Of a stretch of DNA of 64,000 nucleotides, positions 35,166-47,784 are shown piece by piece. The notes beneath the pieces were generated by a model. That model saw nothing but the letters and a program-made list of their open reading frames with translations. It was not told the origin of the DNA and did no database searches. Each line of letters starts with the position of its first letter. Position 1 is the first letter of the stretch. The DNA is from Ariolimax columbianus (Eukaryota; Mollusca; Gastropoda; Stylommatophora; Arionidae). The position numbers and the translations under genes are program-made. The stretch spans positions 123,205,468 to 123,269,467 of the forward strand of contig JAVGWX010000003.1 of NCBI GenBank assembly GCA_036924085.1. Direction: 5' to 3'.

Positions 35166-36204
35166 GTACTTGTGGTTGACAGATTTAATTTAGAAACCAG
35201 CCAAGTTTGTGACATCTCGTTTCAGAATCTGGTATTAACATCTCCATTCTTGTGATAAAAGAAATTGTCCACTTGAATATTTCTGCCAACCTTTAGCCTG
35301 GTTTCGCTTTCACAAGGAAAAGACTAATCATCTCGACTCATGGCCAATTTTGAGTTCTAGCAGCGCTAAATTTCGGCTTCATTGATTGTCCAAGCAGGAG
35401 TGGCGTATGTCGACTTCCAGCAGTGTTTCACAAATTGTGGTTCACAAACCCTATTCGTGCACCGAATCATTTTCAGGGAATCCATGAACGTAAAACTATT
35501 TGCATAATAATATAGTACTATTATAAAAGGTGATGAATAACAGAAAGTGTGAAATCATATTCATTTGGTTATTATAATATTTCAAGGCAGTAATAGTTTC
35601 ACTATATGCATTTGGGTTAGTAAAAATCTGAGGTTATGTCCTCTTAAATACCTTTAAAGGATTTACTACTTAATTGAAAACTATGCGGTTGTCTAAATAC
35701 ATTTTATCTCTCACTATTTTCACTGTGCGACGAGCGCACATACAAAGCTGTGGTTTTCTTTATTGTTAACAGAAAAAGAAAATCATATATGTATATCATT
35801 GTGAAGATATTTGATTTGCGATATTCAACAAGATAACAAATGATAGCTCATCTGGCCGTGTAAGCCGCCCATGCCAGCTCACGAGCTAACCTAAATGTCT
35901 TCCAAATACTAGTTTTTTTGGTAATCTCGACGTTTTTATGTGTATACAAGAAAACTCAACAACACTGAACTATTTTGATATTATTTCACAAGTCACTTCT
36001 TGACAATGATATTTTAGAAAACAAATGTGTTTCCAAAATATGTCAAAATGTTTTAAGTAATATCAAACACTTTAATTTGTGTATAATTAATCATTTTTTG
36101 GATATATAGGTTGCCAACTGTGAACTAGAACTCTCATATTCATAAAAGGAAAGAGTTTGCTCAAATAAACTAGGCAAAACTGTAATTAAGGAATACAAAT
36201 CTAG
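35166..36204. other. No gene recognised
   Basis: Low-GC sequence with no open frame of note, repeat or RNA motif. Confidence 0.45.
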
Positions 36205-36600
36205 CAAAAGGTATCATGCTCATGGATTTCCTCTTCTTTGCGTTCGGTTTCGTATGCTCACCTTATGCCCCCAGATGGACCGCCTTCATGAAGTGCCAGG
36301 TCAGTCGCAGATCTTCAATGGTTCTCCATTTTGTATTGTATGTTTCTTTCCTCGGTCATGTCTTCTCGTGGGAGATTTCATGCAGTGGACATGTTTGCAA
36401 GATGTGTTCTGGGATCTGGGGTCTTCTCTGAAATATGCATCGTGCAGTCTGTGCTACGTTCATTTTAAGCATGTGTGCACTTAGTCTACAATGACCTGTT
36501 CTGAGGCGGAAAATTGTGTTATACTGTTTCCTATTCAGTCTATTAATTGGGTCCCGTGGGTATTTGCTGTTTGTGTTCTCTATCCACTGTTGTTTATATT
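36205..36600 (-). pseudogene. LINE C-terminus downstream of RNase H
   Basis: The minus strand reads NRKQYNTIFRLRTGHCRLSA (about 36540-36480), then a degenerate Cys cluster, PEHILQTCPLHE (about 36405-36370) and TIEDLRLTWHF (about 36325). This is the conserved FRLRTGH...C.C....EH.L..CP tail of LINEs that carry RNase H. No RT is present. The broad type is that of copies A-C, but the family differs. Confidence 0.83.
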
Positions 36601-36762
36601 TTTTTTTTTAGATGTGTACCTTGACCTGAATTATATGGATTTATATATGTAGACGAGCTGCCTAATTGGGTCATTCGTCAGAACATTTTTTTATAATGTT
36701 AACAGTAGAATAGAACCAATTTGGTAATAAATAACTAATACGAGCAGGATCTTTCATGGTCT

Positions 36763-37959
36763 TCTTCTTCTTCTTTTGTCCCACTGCTCTTACCATGCGG
36801 CGTCGCAGAGAGGGGGTATGCGTAGATTTCTGTTTTGCGCTAGGAGGGAGGCCTTATAAGTGGTTGTCATATTGCCCTTTTGGAGAGTTTCCTTGACCCC
36901 TTCGATCCAACGACGTCGTAGTCGCCCTTTTGCTCGAGGACCATCCACCTTCAAGAAATATGATTTCGCTGCTGGTTGTTCATAATGTAGTCTAGTCAGA
37001 TGCCCGAACCACTTTACACTCTGTGCTTCAATATTAGTGGTATACTGGTGTAGTCCCCACTATTTTTCTAAGTGCGTCGTTACTGATTCTGTCCCAAATC
37101 GTCTTTCCTGCAGCATTTCTGATCCCTCGCATCTCACAAGTCACAATCTTACGCCTATGCCTGTCTAGTAGTGTCCATGTTTGACAGTGATAACACAGCG
37201 TAGGGATGATCAAGGTGTTGATTAACTTCCGTTTTGTGGCCATGGCGACATTTCGGTGTTTCAGTATCGGTGCCAGTTGGTACTGCATCTTATTTGCTTT
37301 TTGGTTTCTAGTTTCTACCTCTCTGTCAAACCTGCCGTCGTCAGTGAAGACACTTCCTAGATATGTAAACTCCTGTACCTGTTTTAGTATTTTGCCCCCA
37401 GTGTGGTAGCTGCGATGTATTGGTAGGCGGTTGATTGTCATACATAGTTACTGTCTTGTTGCCGTTTATCTTCATGTCATATTTTACGCAGGCTGAGTCG
37501 AGGCTTGTCAGGTGACGTTGTAAATCAGTCTGGTCCCTATAGAAGAGGCACTGATCGTCTGCAAAGATCAATTCGTGTAGAGATTTTTCAGATGGATTTG
37601 CCCACCGTATAATTTTATCCATGTATATGATGAATAGTAGGGGTGAAAGCACACAACCTTGCCAGACTCCGCTCTGTATTGGAAACCAGTTTGTCTGCCC
37701 CACATGTGTTCTAACAGTCCCTTCGCTATACGCGTACATGGATCTTATATTGTCCAGTAACTGCCCCGTAACACCATACTCCTCCAAAACGCCCCATAAT
37801 TTCTTCCTGTTAACTCTATCAACAGCCTTCTCTTGATCAATGAATGCCACATTTAGTTCTTTGCCATACTCTATGGACTTTTCACTCAACTGTCTTAGTG
37901 CAAATTTCGCATCCGTGCAACCCCTGCCTTTTCTAAACCCACATTGTGAATTACTTAAT
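36763..37959 (-). pseudogene. 5'-truncated LINE (RT to 3' tail), GAA tail
   Basis: The minus strand holds the RT second half: LSEKSIEYGKELNVAFIDQE (about 37890), where KAVDRVNRKKLW replaces the KAFD.V box, then GVWQGCVLSPLLFIIYMD and intact FADDQCLFY (about 37570). After an overlapping frameshift (37441-37341) come FTYLGSVFTDDGRFD, a thumb (LINTLIIPTLCYHCQTW) and VKWFGHLTRL with LRRRWIEGV near 36990-36890. It ends in (GAA)4 at 36763-36775. A 7-bp direct repeat 'atggtct' (36756-36762 and 37960-37966) may be its target duplication. Confidence 0.9.
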
Positions 37960-38375
37960 ATGGTCTATGAGACCAAACGTTTTGAGAACCACTGTTTCGA
38001 TGTTTGAGCGATACAAGGGAAGGAGTTATGGAGAGAGAGAGTGTACACTGTAAACGAGATTAGACCCTCCAGCTGAGTACGGTATCTTCTTCCCTTGTCG
38101 GGTGTCTTCTGTTATGTAGGTTCCAGTGCGTATCCTGTTCTTTGACGTTCGTCCTGAAAAGGTAATAGTGACGTTGCAGTGTAGAGCCAGGGTCCGATAT
38201 CTGCATATTTCATTCCGACATATCAGATTTCAGCCGATTTTTTTGGGTCCAAAGTTTATCATCCTAGCGTCAACTCTATTCTTCTAGCCACTACATTACT
38301 ACTACGCAGTGCAGCATGTTTCTATGACTGCCGAAAGGAACGGAGTAGAGTCTTGGTCAGCTGTGGCTCGCTGAC

Positions 38376-38870
38376 CCTAGTGCAAAGCAGCCAGCTATGA
38401 ATCGCTGGCTACTGTCAGTTAGTAGTCCCTCGTTGATGTCAGCTATGAGTCTCTGGCTGTTGTCAGGTATGAATCGCTGGCTACTGTCAGTTAGGAGTCC
38501 GTGGCTATTGTCAGTTACGAGTCCGTGGCTATTGTCAGTTACGAGTCCGTGGCTATTGTCAGTTAGTAGTCCGTGGCTATTGTCAGTTAGGAGTCCGTGG
38601 CTATTGTCAGTTAGGAGTCCGTGGTTGATGTCAGCTATGAGTCGCTGGTTGTTGTCAGCTGTGAATTGCTGGCTGTTGTCAGCTATGAATTGCTGGCTGT
38701 TGTCAGCTATAAATTGCTGGCTGTTGTCAGCTATGAACTGCTGGCTACTGTCAGCTGTGAGTCGCTGGCTGTTGTCAGCTATGAGTCCCTGGCTCATGTC
38801 AGCTAGGAGTCGCTGGGTGATGTCAGCTATGAGTCATTGGCTAACATCAGCTATGTTGCCCATGATGGAG
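38376..38870. repeat. 24-bp minisatellite, about 20 copies, open on both strands
   Basis: A 24-bp unit 'gttaggagtccgtggctatt' + 'gtca' with sub-variants clustered along the array. Because 24 is eight codons, long frames survive on plus (38397-38885, 162 residues) and minus (38797-38357, 146 residues, DNSHGLLT-type unit). There is no signal peptide, no flanking exon signal and no known family, so I treat it as non-coding. Confidence 0.9.
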
Positions 38871-39245
38871 GTTGTTTCAATTTGAAAGAACAGAACTAAT
38901 TCCTTTGTCAGATAAGTATTAGTGCTGTGAATTAATTTGTGAACAAACCACATAGTTGTAATTGTAGTTTACTATAGCAAAAATATTTTCAAAAACAGTG
39001 GTCTGGTTGTAACAGATATTTAGTGACTTGACATAATTAAATAACGTGATATAGTGAGCGGTAGTAACAGTCTGAAGTACTAGTTAGTGTACTGAGTAGA
39101 TTTAGCGTAAGGCTTGTATTTAGCGATAGTTGCTGTGAGGTAAATACCAACGACATATGATTTGTTGGTGTTGCTTTAACAAGTAAACATTGTATTAGGT
39201 ATTACTATAACTTACTGGCTTACGGTTTTACATATCATAATTAGT

Positions 39246-40152
39246 ATGGCTAAGACCAGGCAATATGCGATGAAGAAAGGCCAGGACAGATCGTATGATT
39301 TGTGTGACGGCAATGTTTGTATTAGTGTAGGGATAGATTGAACGTTGGAAGATGAAGTAAAAGTTATATGTAGGGTATGTAGAATAGAAGATAGGAAGGC
39401 TACGATGGAGTGCGATATTAGGACAAATGAGAAGATATTGTAGAAGTTAGAAATGAGGCAGATCAAAATGGAAGTGAAAATTGAGAAAGTTTTAAATAAG
39501 CTGCAGTTGGGTAGTCGAGCGGATCAAATAAAACCACTGTCAGTCAGGTTTAGGTTGGAGAAGGAAATAGGAATTGGACGTAAGGGAGATTCTAGAAAAG
39601 AAACAGTACACAGTGCAGCGAGCTTTGCAGAGAAGTATGCAACTATAGATGATGGTTCAGTGTTGATAGTAGGTGATTCATTAGTGATGGAGGTTGGCAG
39701 ACATTTATCTAAACAACATAAAATGGTTGAAATAATGGATATTGGGGGAGCAAAAATTGAGGACATAGAGGGGAGAAAAAAGAGGCTAGATGATAGAGCA
39801 AACAGTCATGTTATGGTATTGGTAGAAACAAATAATGTAAAGAGAGATTGAACAGAACAAATTATGCAAAAGTACAAGAGTCTTATTGAAGCACTTAAGG
39901 AAAAAATAAAGTTCAGAAAGGTCACAATGATCGGTATTTTAGACATAGTAGATGGGTGAGAATATTTAGATAGTAAGATAATAGATATCAATCTTAGGTT
40001 GCAGGTGATGTGTGCGGGCAAGGGTATGGAATTTATTCATGTCAAAGTAGACAAAAGTAAAATGCTAGACAGGAGAGGTTTCATCTAAATGGGATAGGAC
40101 AGCATGCTGTAGCGATATATATATGTTTAACAATTGTGTTACAAATTTAAAC
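39246..40152 (+). pseudogene. CR1-like LINE ORF1 with SGNH/esterase domain
   Basis: The start at 39246 gives MAKTRQYAMKKGQ, then a Cys-containing stretch (VICRVCRIED). The SGNH-hydrolase-like domain follows: VLIVGDSLVMEVGRH (block I, GDS serine at about 39670), DIGGAKIEDIEG, VMVLVETNNVKRD (the usual GTNN, Gly lost) and, after a frameshift, FHLNGIGQHAV (about 40078-40110) with the catalytic histidine. CR1-clade LINEs often encode such an esterase-like ORF1. At least four stops and one frameshift. It lies just upstream of the matching ORF2, so this is one CR1 copy. Confidence 0.87.
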
Positions 40153-40297
40153 TAGCAAGACCTATGAAGTATGAGGCTAAAGATAAACCTTCAATAGGGG
40201 TCGATAGAGGATGCAGTCAAAGGAGAGAGTTGGGGTAAGGAAAGTGTGAAATAAATAGGGGGATAGGTAAATAAAAACGATAAAGCAAAATACAAAA

Positions 40298-43117
40298 TTG
40301 GAAAAACTAGAAAACTACAAATTAAAATGTGTTTATGCAAATGTGAGAAGCAAGGTAAATAAAATAATAGAATTGGAACTGTATGTAGAACAAGAAAAAC
40401 CAGATATGATAGGGTTAACAGAATCATGGACATATGAGGAGATTGCAGATAGTGAACTTGAAATAGAGGAATATACAATGGCAATGATAGGGATGTTGCA
40501 GAACCGAACAGAACAGACAAGGCAAAGAGAGGTGGAGTGTTATTATACTGTACAAATTCAGTTAATATAACGATCTAAAATGATTTATCATGTGGTAACA
40601 AAAATTAAAGTGAATGGGGAGAAATAGAAAGTGGGGGTGCAAAAAAAAATGATTGAGGTAAGCTATAGATGTCCATCAAGTCAAAAAGAAGAAGATGAGC
40701 AGTTATTAGGAGCATATAAAGGCAAGTGAAAGGAAATTATTATTAATGGAGGATTTCAACTTTCCAGAAATAAAATGGGATATGGTAGAAGCACTTATAG
40801 AGTTAAAACCTTTTGTCAAATGTATAACTGACAAATATTTTGATTCAATATGTAGAAGCAACCACCAGAGACCAAAAAAAACTCGACTTTGTTTTTACTG
40901 CAGAAGAAAATATGATTTAAAACGTTACCGTTGGGGAACTGTTTGGCTCAAGTAATATTTATCCGTTAGGAACTTATAGCAGAGAAAGAAATAAACATAA
41001 ACACCCGAACATACGACTACTTTAAGGCAGCAGTTAAGAAGATGAAAAAGGCAGCGAGCTACATAATCTGGAAAGATATTGTCGGAGGAACAGATGTTTA
41101 ACAAAAGTGGGAAAGTTTTAAAACTGTTCTAAAAAAGCTAAAAAAGGAATGTGTTCCATGTAGGAAGGTAAACCCGAAGCGTAAAAAGTGGATAACTAGA
41201 TTGTAGTTAAATGCAGAAGAGCTAAAAATATAGCATGGAAAAAAATATATACAGGCAGGTAAATCAAAGAAATATATTTAAAATATTTGGACAAGTAGAA
41301 CATAGCTCAGAAAGTGAATATAATAGCAACATAGATTTCGAAAAAAAACACTTGCTCAAAGGATCAAGACTGATAGTAAAAACTTATTTTCGTATGTTAG
41401 AAATAAACATAGAACGAAAGACAAAGTATGCCATCTCTAAGACAGCAGAGAAAAAATTATAAGTGAGAATAGCAAGGCAGCTAATCTATTCAATCAGTAC
41501 TTTGGCACAGTCTATACAAAAAAGACCGCTCCAAGATCCCAGAGCCTATAGATATTTTTCAAAGCGACATGGAAATAGCGGGATTAAGATCAATTTGTAT
41601 TACAAAGAAAATGTTTTTTTTAAAATTGGAGGCGTTCGAAGTGGATAAATGTCCAGATCAATATGGTATTCATCCACAATTGCTGTTTGAAATTATACAC
41701 CAACTAGCAAAACAATTGGTTATATTATGTTCTCAATCACTTGCAAAAGGGAATGTTCCACGGAATTGGAAAGATGCAGGAGTGATCCCCTTATTCAAAA
41801 GGTGCAAAAAATAAAATCCAGCATATTATAGGCCAATGAGCTTAGCTAGCATAGTCTGTAAACTGTTAGTCAATAATCAAAGAAAACGTTGTAATGCATT
41901 TAGACAAGTTCAATCACATCAGAAATAGTCAGCATCAGTTTACTAGAATGAGATCGTGCTTAAACATATTTTATAATTCATGGAGGAAGTTAGTTAAATA
42001 ATAAATAAAAGGGAGCCAGGGGATGTTATTTATCTACATTTTGCAAAGGGTACCTCATCACAGATTATTTAGAAAGTTAAAATCACATGGAATAAGTGGG
42101 GAAGTTGTCAAATGAATTGAAATTTGGTTAACGCGAGGAAGGCAGAGAGTGGGTATACATAAGGAGTACTCTTAGTGGTGTGAAGTGAAAAGTGGTGTGC
42201 CACAGGGCTCGATTTTTGGACCAATTTTGTTCTTGATATTTTTAGAAACGATTTGGAGATTGATATGGGATCCATGATTGCAAAATTCGCTGATGACACA
42301 TAACTATGCAGTAGTGTCTCATGTAAAGCAGAAGTGGATATATTGAGGTCGGATTTAGATACAATTCGAGAATGGTCTGTAAGCTGGCAAATGGAGTTTA
42401 ATGTAGATAAATGTACAGTCATCCACATGGGTATATCCAATATGGAACATTTTTCGCAGAATGGGAGAGAACAATATTAGAAAGTTAGAAAAGGAAAGGG
42501 ACCTAGATGTTATACTAGATCATGCAGGTAAGGTGAGTGAGCAAGTACAGGTAGCAGTGAAAAAGGCAAATGTAATGTTAGGTATGATAAAAAGAAATAC
42601 TAAACATAGGAGCAAGGAAGTGATAGTCAAACTAAATAAAGCATTAGTTAGACCTAGATTTGAGTGTTGTGTACAGATGTGGAGTCCTTATCATAGAGGG
42701 AATATCAACGTGCTGGAAATAATACAAAAAAAAGGAGCAACAAATCTGATAGTGGGATTCCAGAATTACAGTTATGAGGAAAGTCTCAGATAAGCCGGCC
42801 TACAGTGTCTAGAAAAGAGAATAATTCGAGTTGACAATACAGGTTTATAAGATGAGCACAAAAAAGACGGTTAAATTAGACTATAATAATTTTCTTTCAA
42901 AATGCAATCACCTACAAAAACAAGAGTGCACAGCTACAAATTAACTAAAGAAAGGTCCAGATTACATATTAGGAAATATATTTTTTTAGTCAGAGAGTGG
43001 ATGAATGTGTTGAATGTATTGCCACAGGAAGTAGTGGAGGCAGGGTAAATTAATCCATTTAAGAATATATTGGATATGCATAGCTTTTAGACCACGGTAA
43101 TGCAAATGAAACTGGTT
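40298..43117 (+). pseudogene. CR1-like LINE ORF2 (endonuclease + RT), decayed
   Basis: The open frame at 40298 starts the endonuclease: LKCVYANVRSKVNKI, KPDMIGLTESWT; then EDFNFPEIKWD at 40746. The RT follows: CPDQYGIHPQLLFEI and NVPRNWKDAGVIPLF (41640-41810), YYRPMSLASIVCKLL (about 41828), GVPQGSIFGPILF (about 42195) and AKFADDT followed directly by a stop (about 42280). The thumb region is at 42461-42793 (KANVMLGMIKRN). Stops and frameshifts occur throughout. The 3' UTR matches the relics at 7.7, 48.8 and 60.4 kb. Its end is split by LINE copy B, and the last ~20 bp reappear at 44866-44885. With ORF1 this is a nearly complete CR1 element of 4 kb or more. Confidence 0.9.
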
Positions 43118-43130
43118 GTATACAGACTCT

Positions 43131-44852
43131 CCATAGCTCAATGTTTGCAGACGATCTGGCTATGTGGACCTCTGAAAAGAATCTCACCATAGCAAGAAAC
43201 CGGATGCAAACGGCCCTAACATCGCTGGAAGAGTGGGCGAACTCATGGCTGGTAAAAATAAACGAGGAGAAAACCACGTGCACAATATTCTCGCTCTCAT
43301 TAAAACCCCAAAGTACCAAATTAAGCCTAAACGGCAAAATCCTGCAGCCAAACGACAACCCAACCTATCTGGGAGTCACATTTGATCGGCGCATGACATG
43401 GAAAAGTCAGATTGAGAGAAACCGAATGAAAGCCAGAGAAAGAATGGCGATCATGAGGAAACTTGCTGGCACAAGCTGGGGAGCAGACGAAAGCATACTA
43501 AAGAAACTGTACACTGGAAGAGTGAGACCAGTTCTCGAGTATGGCATTGCGGCATGGACAACAGCAGCGAAGGCGAACTTCGATAAAGTTAACAAACTTC
43601 AAAACCAAGCCATGAGAATCATAACAGGTGGCATGAAGTCAACGCCAATTGTAGAACTTGAAAAGATTACAAGACTGCAATCCATGACCGATAGAAGAGA
43701 CTGCAGAGCCCAGCTGCAGTCAGAGAAACTCCGAAGACTGACGGACCATCCAATGTACCAGAGACTAAACAATCTGGGAAATGGGAAACTGAAGCGGAGA
43801 AACTTTGCAGAAATAGCCAAAGCAAAGATGCACGAAGATCCCACAAACGCACTAACAACACCAAAACCCATCACTACTGTACGAAAACCTACTTGGAGGC
43901 AGGATATATTTCCAGAGGTGGTAGAAAATATACCAGGTATTGCAAACAAAAACTGCCAGAGTGAGAAAGAAAGGAGAGACACTACCCTAAGCTTCATAAC
44001 GAAAAGCTACCCAAGCATGGACTGGACCCATGCATACACCGACGGTTCTGTAACAAACACTACACAGAACGGAGGGGCAGGAGCATTCCTGAACCTACCA
44101 AATGGCACAAATATAACACTGTCATTCGCTACTGGTAAGTACACAAGCAATTTCAGAGCAGAGGCAGAGGCACTGAGGGCGGCAGTGGAAGAAATGGCAA
44201 CACACAGTGAAAATGAGAGCCATATAGTCCTGCTGACAGATGCTCTCGAAGTAGTCACAGCGCTAAAAAGCCAGAAGAACACTGAGCTTAATGACTTAAG
44301 AGCAGCACTCTGCAAACTGTGCCAGCAGTCCGCACCAAAAAGGGTGGTGATACAGTGGGTTCCGTCACACTGCAACATCCAAGGAAACGAGGAGGCCGAT
44401 AGACTGGCAAAAGAAGGTGCAAGACTACCACAAACAGATACCAGTATGACGTACGAAGAGTCAAAACGGCTTATCAAAGCCAGATACATGACCAAATGGG
44501 AAACCGAACATACTGGTTACACCAAAAACGATGCCTATTACCAGTTGAACCGAAGAGAGCAGGTCGTTGTCTTCAGACTTCGCACTGGCCACAACAGACT
44601 GAGGTACCACCTATTCAACAAACTGAAGATAGGGTGTACCGACGAATGCCCGTGCGGTACTGGTAAAATGACCACTGAACATCTGCTGCAGAACTGCCCG
44701 ACATACGAGGATCAGAGAGAGCAGATGTGGCCATTGCCAGTGGAACTGCAAGACAAGCTGTATGGTAGTGGCGAGAGTCTCAGGATGACCGCTGCTTTTT
44801 TCGAAAAAATAATGGTTACTGTCTGACTGTGTACGCAGAAGAAGAAGAAGAA
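43131..44852 (+). mobile_element. LINE copy B: best-preserved, open from FADD to stop
   Basis: A 5'-truncated copy of the A/C family with an uninterrupted 561-residue frame (43141-44826). It starts at the RT catalytic box (FADD, residues 2-5), then thumb and connection. The RNase H domain (about 297-427) keeps all four catalytic acids (D301 in YTDGS, E343, D367 in TDALE, D420 in EEADRLA). A CCHC-like cluster (C499, C503, C505, H514, C519) follows. The first ATG is the methionine before FADD and not a natural start; the endonuclease and most of the RT are missing. The stop is followed by (GAA)5. A 13-bp target duplication 'gtatacagactct' (43118-43130 and 44853-44865) places it inside the CR1 3' UTR. 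It is the youngest copy here but cannot move on its own. Confidence 0.96.
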
Positions 44853-45094
44853 GTATACAGACTCTGAAGAATCTGCAGTGTATAATAATTTTTTTTCATT
44901 TATTGTAACTTGTTCTCACATCCCAATCTCACATTTAATCAAGTAAAGTTCGCTTTTGTTACGAACAGTGCTTCACTTTTTAAAATTTCTAGAAAAAGAC
45001 CACTACATCTGTAGCCTCAAACCCAAAATCCTCGGTCGTAATCATTCTGATACAAGTGGCCTACCAACTGCGGGATCAGAGATAACAGTTTGAG

Positions 45095-45310
45095 ATCAGT
45101 GGCATTATAGACTATAAAGGCAGACACATAGCAGACGCTGCCGGCCCGAATACGCGTTTGAGACTTTATTGTACTCGGTCTCAATACTTTCAGAGGTGGA
45201 AGTAGACAGTTTCTTTCCTTGATGAGTTTCTTCCCGTACCAGTAAGTTAGGTATCCATTTACAGCTGAGTTCGAATTAAGTGTGTCGATAAACTGCATCG
45301 CATCGGGTAC
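45095..45310 (-). repeat. SINE-like relic
   Basis: Contains 'tatccatttacagctgag' (45249-45266) of the shared SINE core. Further left, 'gctgccggcccgaatacgcg' weakly resembles the dispersed repeat at 11.3/50.4 kb. No tRNA head can be placed. Confidence 0.45.
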
Positions 45311-45318
45311 CTTTGCCC

Positions 45319-45756
45319 CGAAAAGTAAACAGGGTAACACTCAGTTATTCCGACGCTGGTAAAGTAAACAGTCTAACACTCAGTTATTCCGACGCTGGTA
45401 AAGTAAACAGTCTAACACTCAGTTACTCAGACGCTGGTAAAGTAAACAGTCTAACACTCAGTTACTCAGACGCTGGTAAAGTATACAGTCTAACACTCAG
45501 TTACTCAGACGCTGGTAAAGTATACAGTCTAACACTCAGTTACTCAGACGCTGGTAAAGTAAACAGTCTAACACTCAGTTACTCAGACGCTGGTAAAGTA
45601 TACAGTCTAACACTCAGTTACTCAGACGCTGGTAAAGTATACAGTCTAACACTCAGTTACTCAGACGCTGGTAAAGTATACAGTCTAACACTCAGTTACT
45701 CAGACGCTGGTAAAGTATACAGTCTAACACTCAGTTACTCAGACGCTGGTAAATAA
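45319..45756. repeat. 39-bp minisatellite, about 11 copies
   Basis: The unit is 'gtctaacactcagttactca' + 'gacgctggtaaagtaaaca'. Thirteen codons per unit keep a 147-residue frame open (45313-45756, SYSDAGKVNSLTL repeats). The first two units have 'ttattccgac' and alternate 'gtaaac'/'gtatac' variants occur. No evidence of translation. Confidence 0.94.
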
Positions 45757-45759
45757 TAC

Positions 45760-47780
45760 ATGACTATAATTACATGTTTTCAGCAGGGACACAATAGTGG
45801 CAGTAACTCACTAAATAGAATCGTAAATTGTCAGATGAAATTAGAAAGACAGTTAATTGAACTAGTAGCATCGCTCAACTGTGATTATGATTACTAATAC
45901 AATTGTGTACACCAGTTGACTAAAAGTACGGCCTGTCTATTTTAGTATACGAATAATGTATTGCTTTTGATAACTTGCCGTTCTTAGTTTCTTTAAAAGG
46001 CACTCCCCTAGCATTCCCTTGGACGAAATAAATCAGATAATGATTGGACCAGTTGACTAGGTTAAATCGAAATGCAATGTTGGGACAAATGCCGAGCTAA
46101 CCGGGGAAAGATCATTACGTATATGTATGTATTGCTGATGTCGAGTTGGTCTAGGGCATAGGGCGACTAATTACATGTTTTTATCATTCTTCGTATTGCT
46201 CCAATGAGATCATAGACCAGCATTGCAAAAAAGTAAATCTATTGACAAGCATTTCCAATCGTTCACCATTTTGCTCCAATTAGAAGCACGAGTTCAGTTG
46301 CCTCTGATCCCTTCACATGAAGCATGTAACATGATTTCCCAGTGGTTGCTTATAATGGTAGTGATGGGGTTGTCAGTCTAGCACAGCCTTTTATATTCGC
46401 CCTGTGTGAGAAGATTGGAATGATATATTGGCCGTAATCTTTTGATCGTGGGTACCATTCAGAAAATCTGATAGCGTAGTCTCTTGGATAGAAGGTAGAT
46501 AACGAATTAGTGTTGTCATTCGTCCCATATGACATGACATTGACATGTATGAACGGAAACCTAAATTAGATCCAGAGTCAGACCAATTACGTGGACCAAA
46601 ATCTCACCTCACGCCCTTGACTTGCTCCTGGAAATACGTTTTATTTCATCAGCCTGGTCAAAGATGTGATGATTGAAACTGTGATCCCCATAGTGGTGAT
46701 CCTGTTGAGAATCCTCGTATTGAACTACAGCCAGGAGGTCCTAGATCTACCTTCTTCAGTACGCCTTGGGTAATAGAAACACCGTCACGAATGAGGAAAT
46801 GGGGCCGTGTTGTGGTAGTAAAAATCTGACAGCTGGCGGCTTGCATCGGGTCAGCGAACAATAACTGATCAAGTCCCTATTACCCCCACCCCCCTCCCCC
46901 ACCCCCGAGTGGTGACCATTAACACACACTGCACATCCATGTAGCATGATTTAGAGAATAGGATCAACAATTGAAGACTAACCCAGTCATTATGAAATCG
47001 GTCTTGTCGTGCCAAAAGCGCAGATATTGTAGTCTTGCTGTAATCTACAACACATCTTAGTGTTATTTCTAGACAAACGGTGAAAAAAAAAGAAGAAGAA
47101 GAAAAAAATGCACATTTTTCCGACAGCTTCTAACAAGAACAGACAACTGAGGTCGGGGAGCTTGTCCCGTTAAATGACTTTGACACTTCGCATGTGCCTT
47201 AACCTTAAAACTTTCTATTTAAAAAAACCTGACACGATATGTCACGTGACTTTTGAGCCTGCGTCTCAGATTTGTCACAGGAAGCTACCAATTGAAGGAA
47301 CACAAACGGGCCACCTCTGGCTTTCACAATGACCTGCAAATGTATGTGACTTCATATGTATATGTACGCCAATCTCCCTATTTTATACGTTAGAGAGTAA
47401 GGCTGTCCTATTAGTACGTTTGGTTAATGGTGGACACCTGTTATGTCACAAACAACATTGTATTCAAGCAACATTCATGCCACCTCTGAAAGGTAGACAA
47501 TTTCAGAACTTGTTTAAGGTAAGTCACGATTTATAATCTATCTGAGCGTCAGTTTTACTTTATTATCATTTCTGAAAAATGACTAATCACAATCCATCTG
47601 AAACTGGTTTTTAATTATTATTTGTCTAAGAAAATCAACATTTACAATCTGCTTATGGCAGACATTATATTATGATGGTTTTGAAGGGAGTCAGCAAATA
47701 CATTGTATGACTTCATTCTACTAATTATGGTTTAAGGGGTATCACCATTTGCAAACTACATATGACCGTCATTCTTCTGC
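45760..47780. other. No gene recognised (about 2 kb)
   Basis: Unique AT-rich sequence with a C-rich stretch at 46880-46908 and an A/AAG-rich stretch near 47083-47108. Short minus-strand frames (46658-46947) show no motif. Confidence 0.45.
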
Positions 47781-47784
47781 TTCG

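Noticed and set aside
38357..38885. Repetitive 146- and 162-residue proteins
   Set aside because: 24-bp minisatellite open on both strands; no start context, exon signals or family similarity.
39453..39851. GDSL-type esterase as a host enzyme
   Set aside because: It is in frame with a broken CR1 ORF1 and followed by the CR1 ORF2; several stops.
43141..44826. 561-residue ORF as a host gene
   Set aside because: It starts at the RT catalytic box, contains RNase H and a CCHC end, ends in GAA repeats and has target duplications, so it is a truncated LINE.
45313..45756. 147-residue SYSDAGKV repeat protein
   Set aside because: 39-bp minisatellite with a frame-preserving unit; nothing else supports coding.
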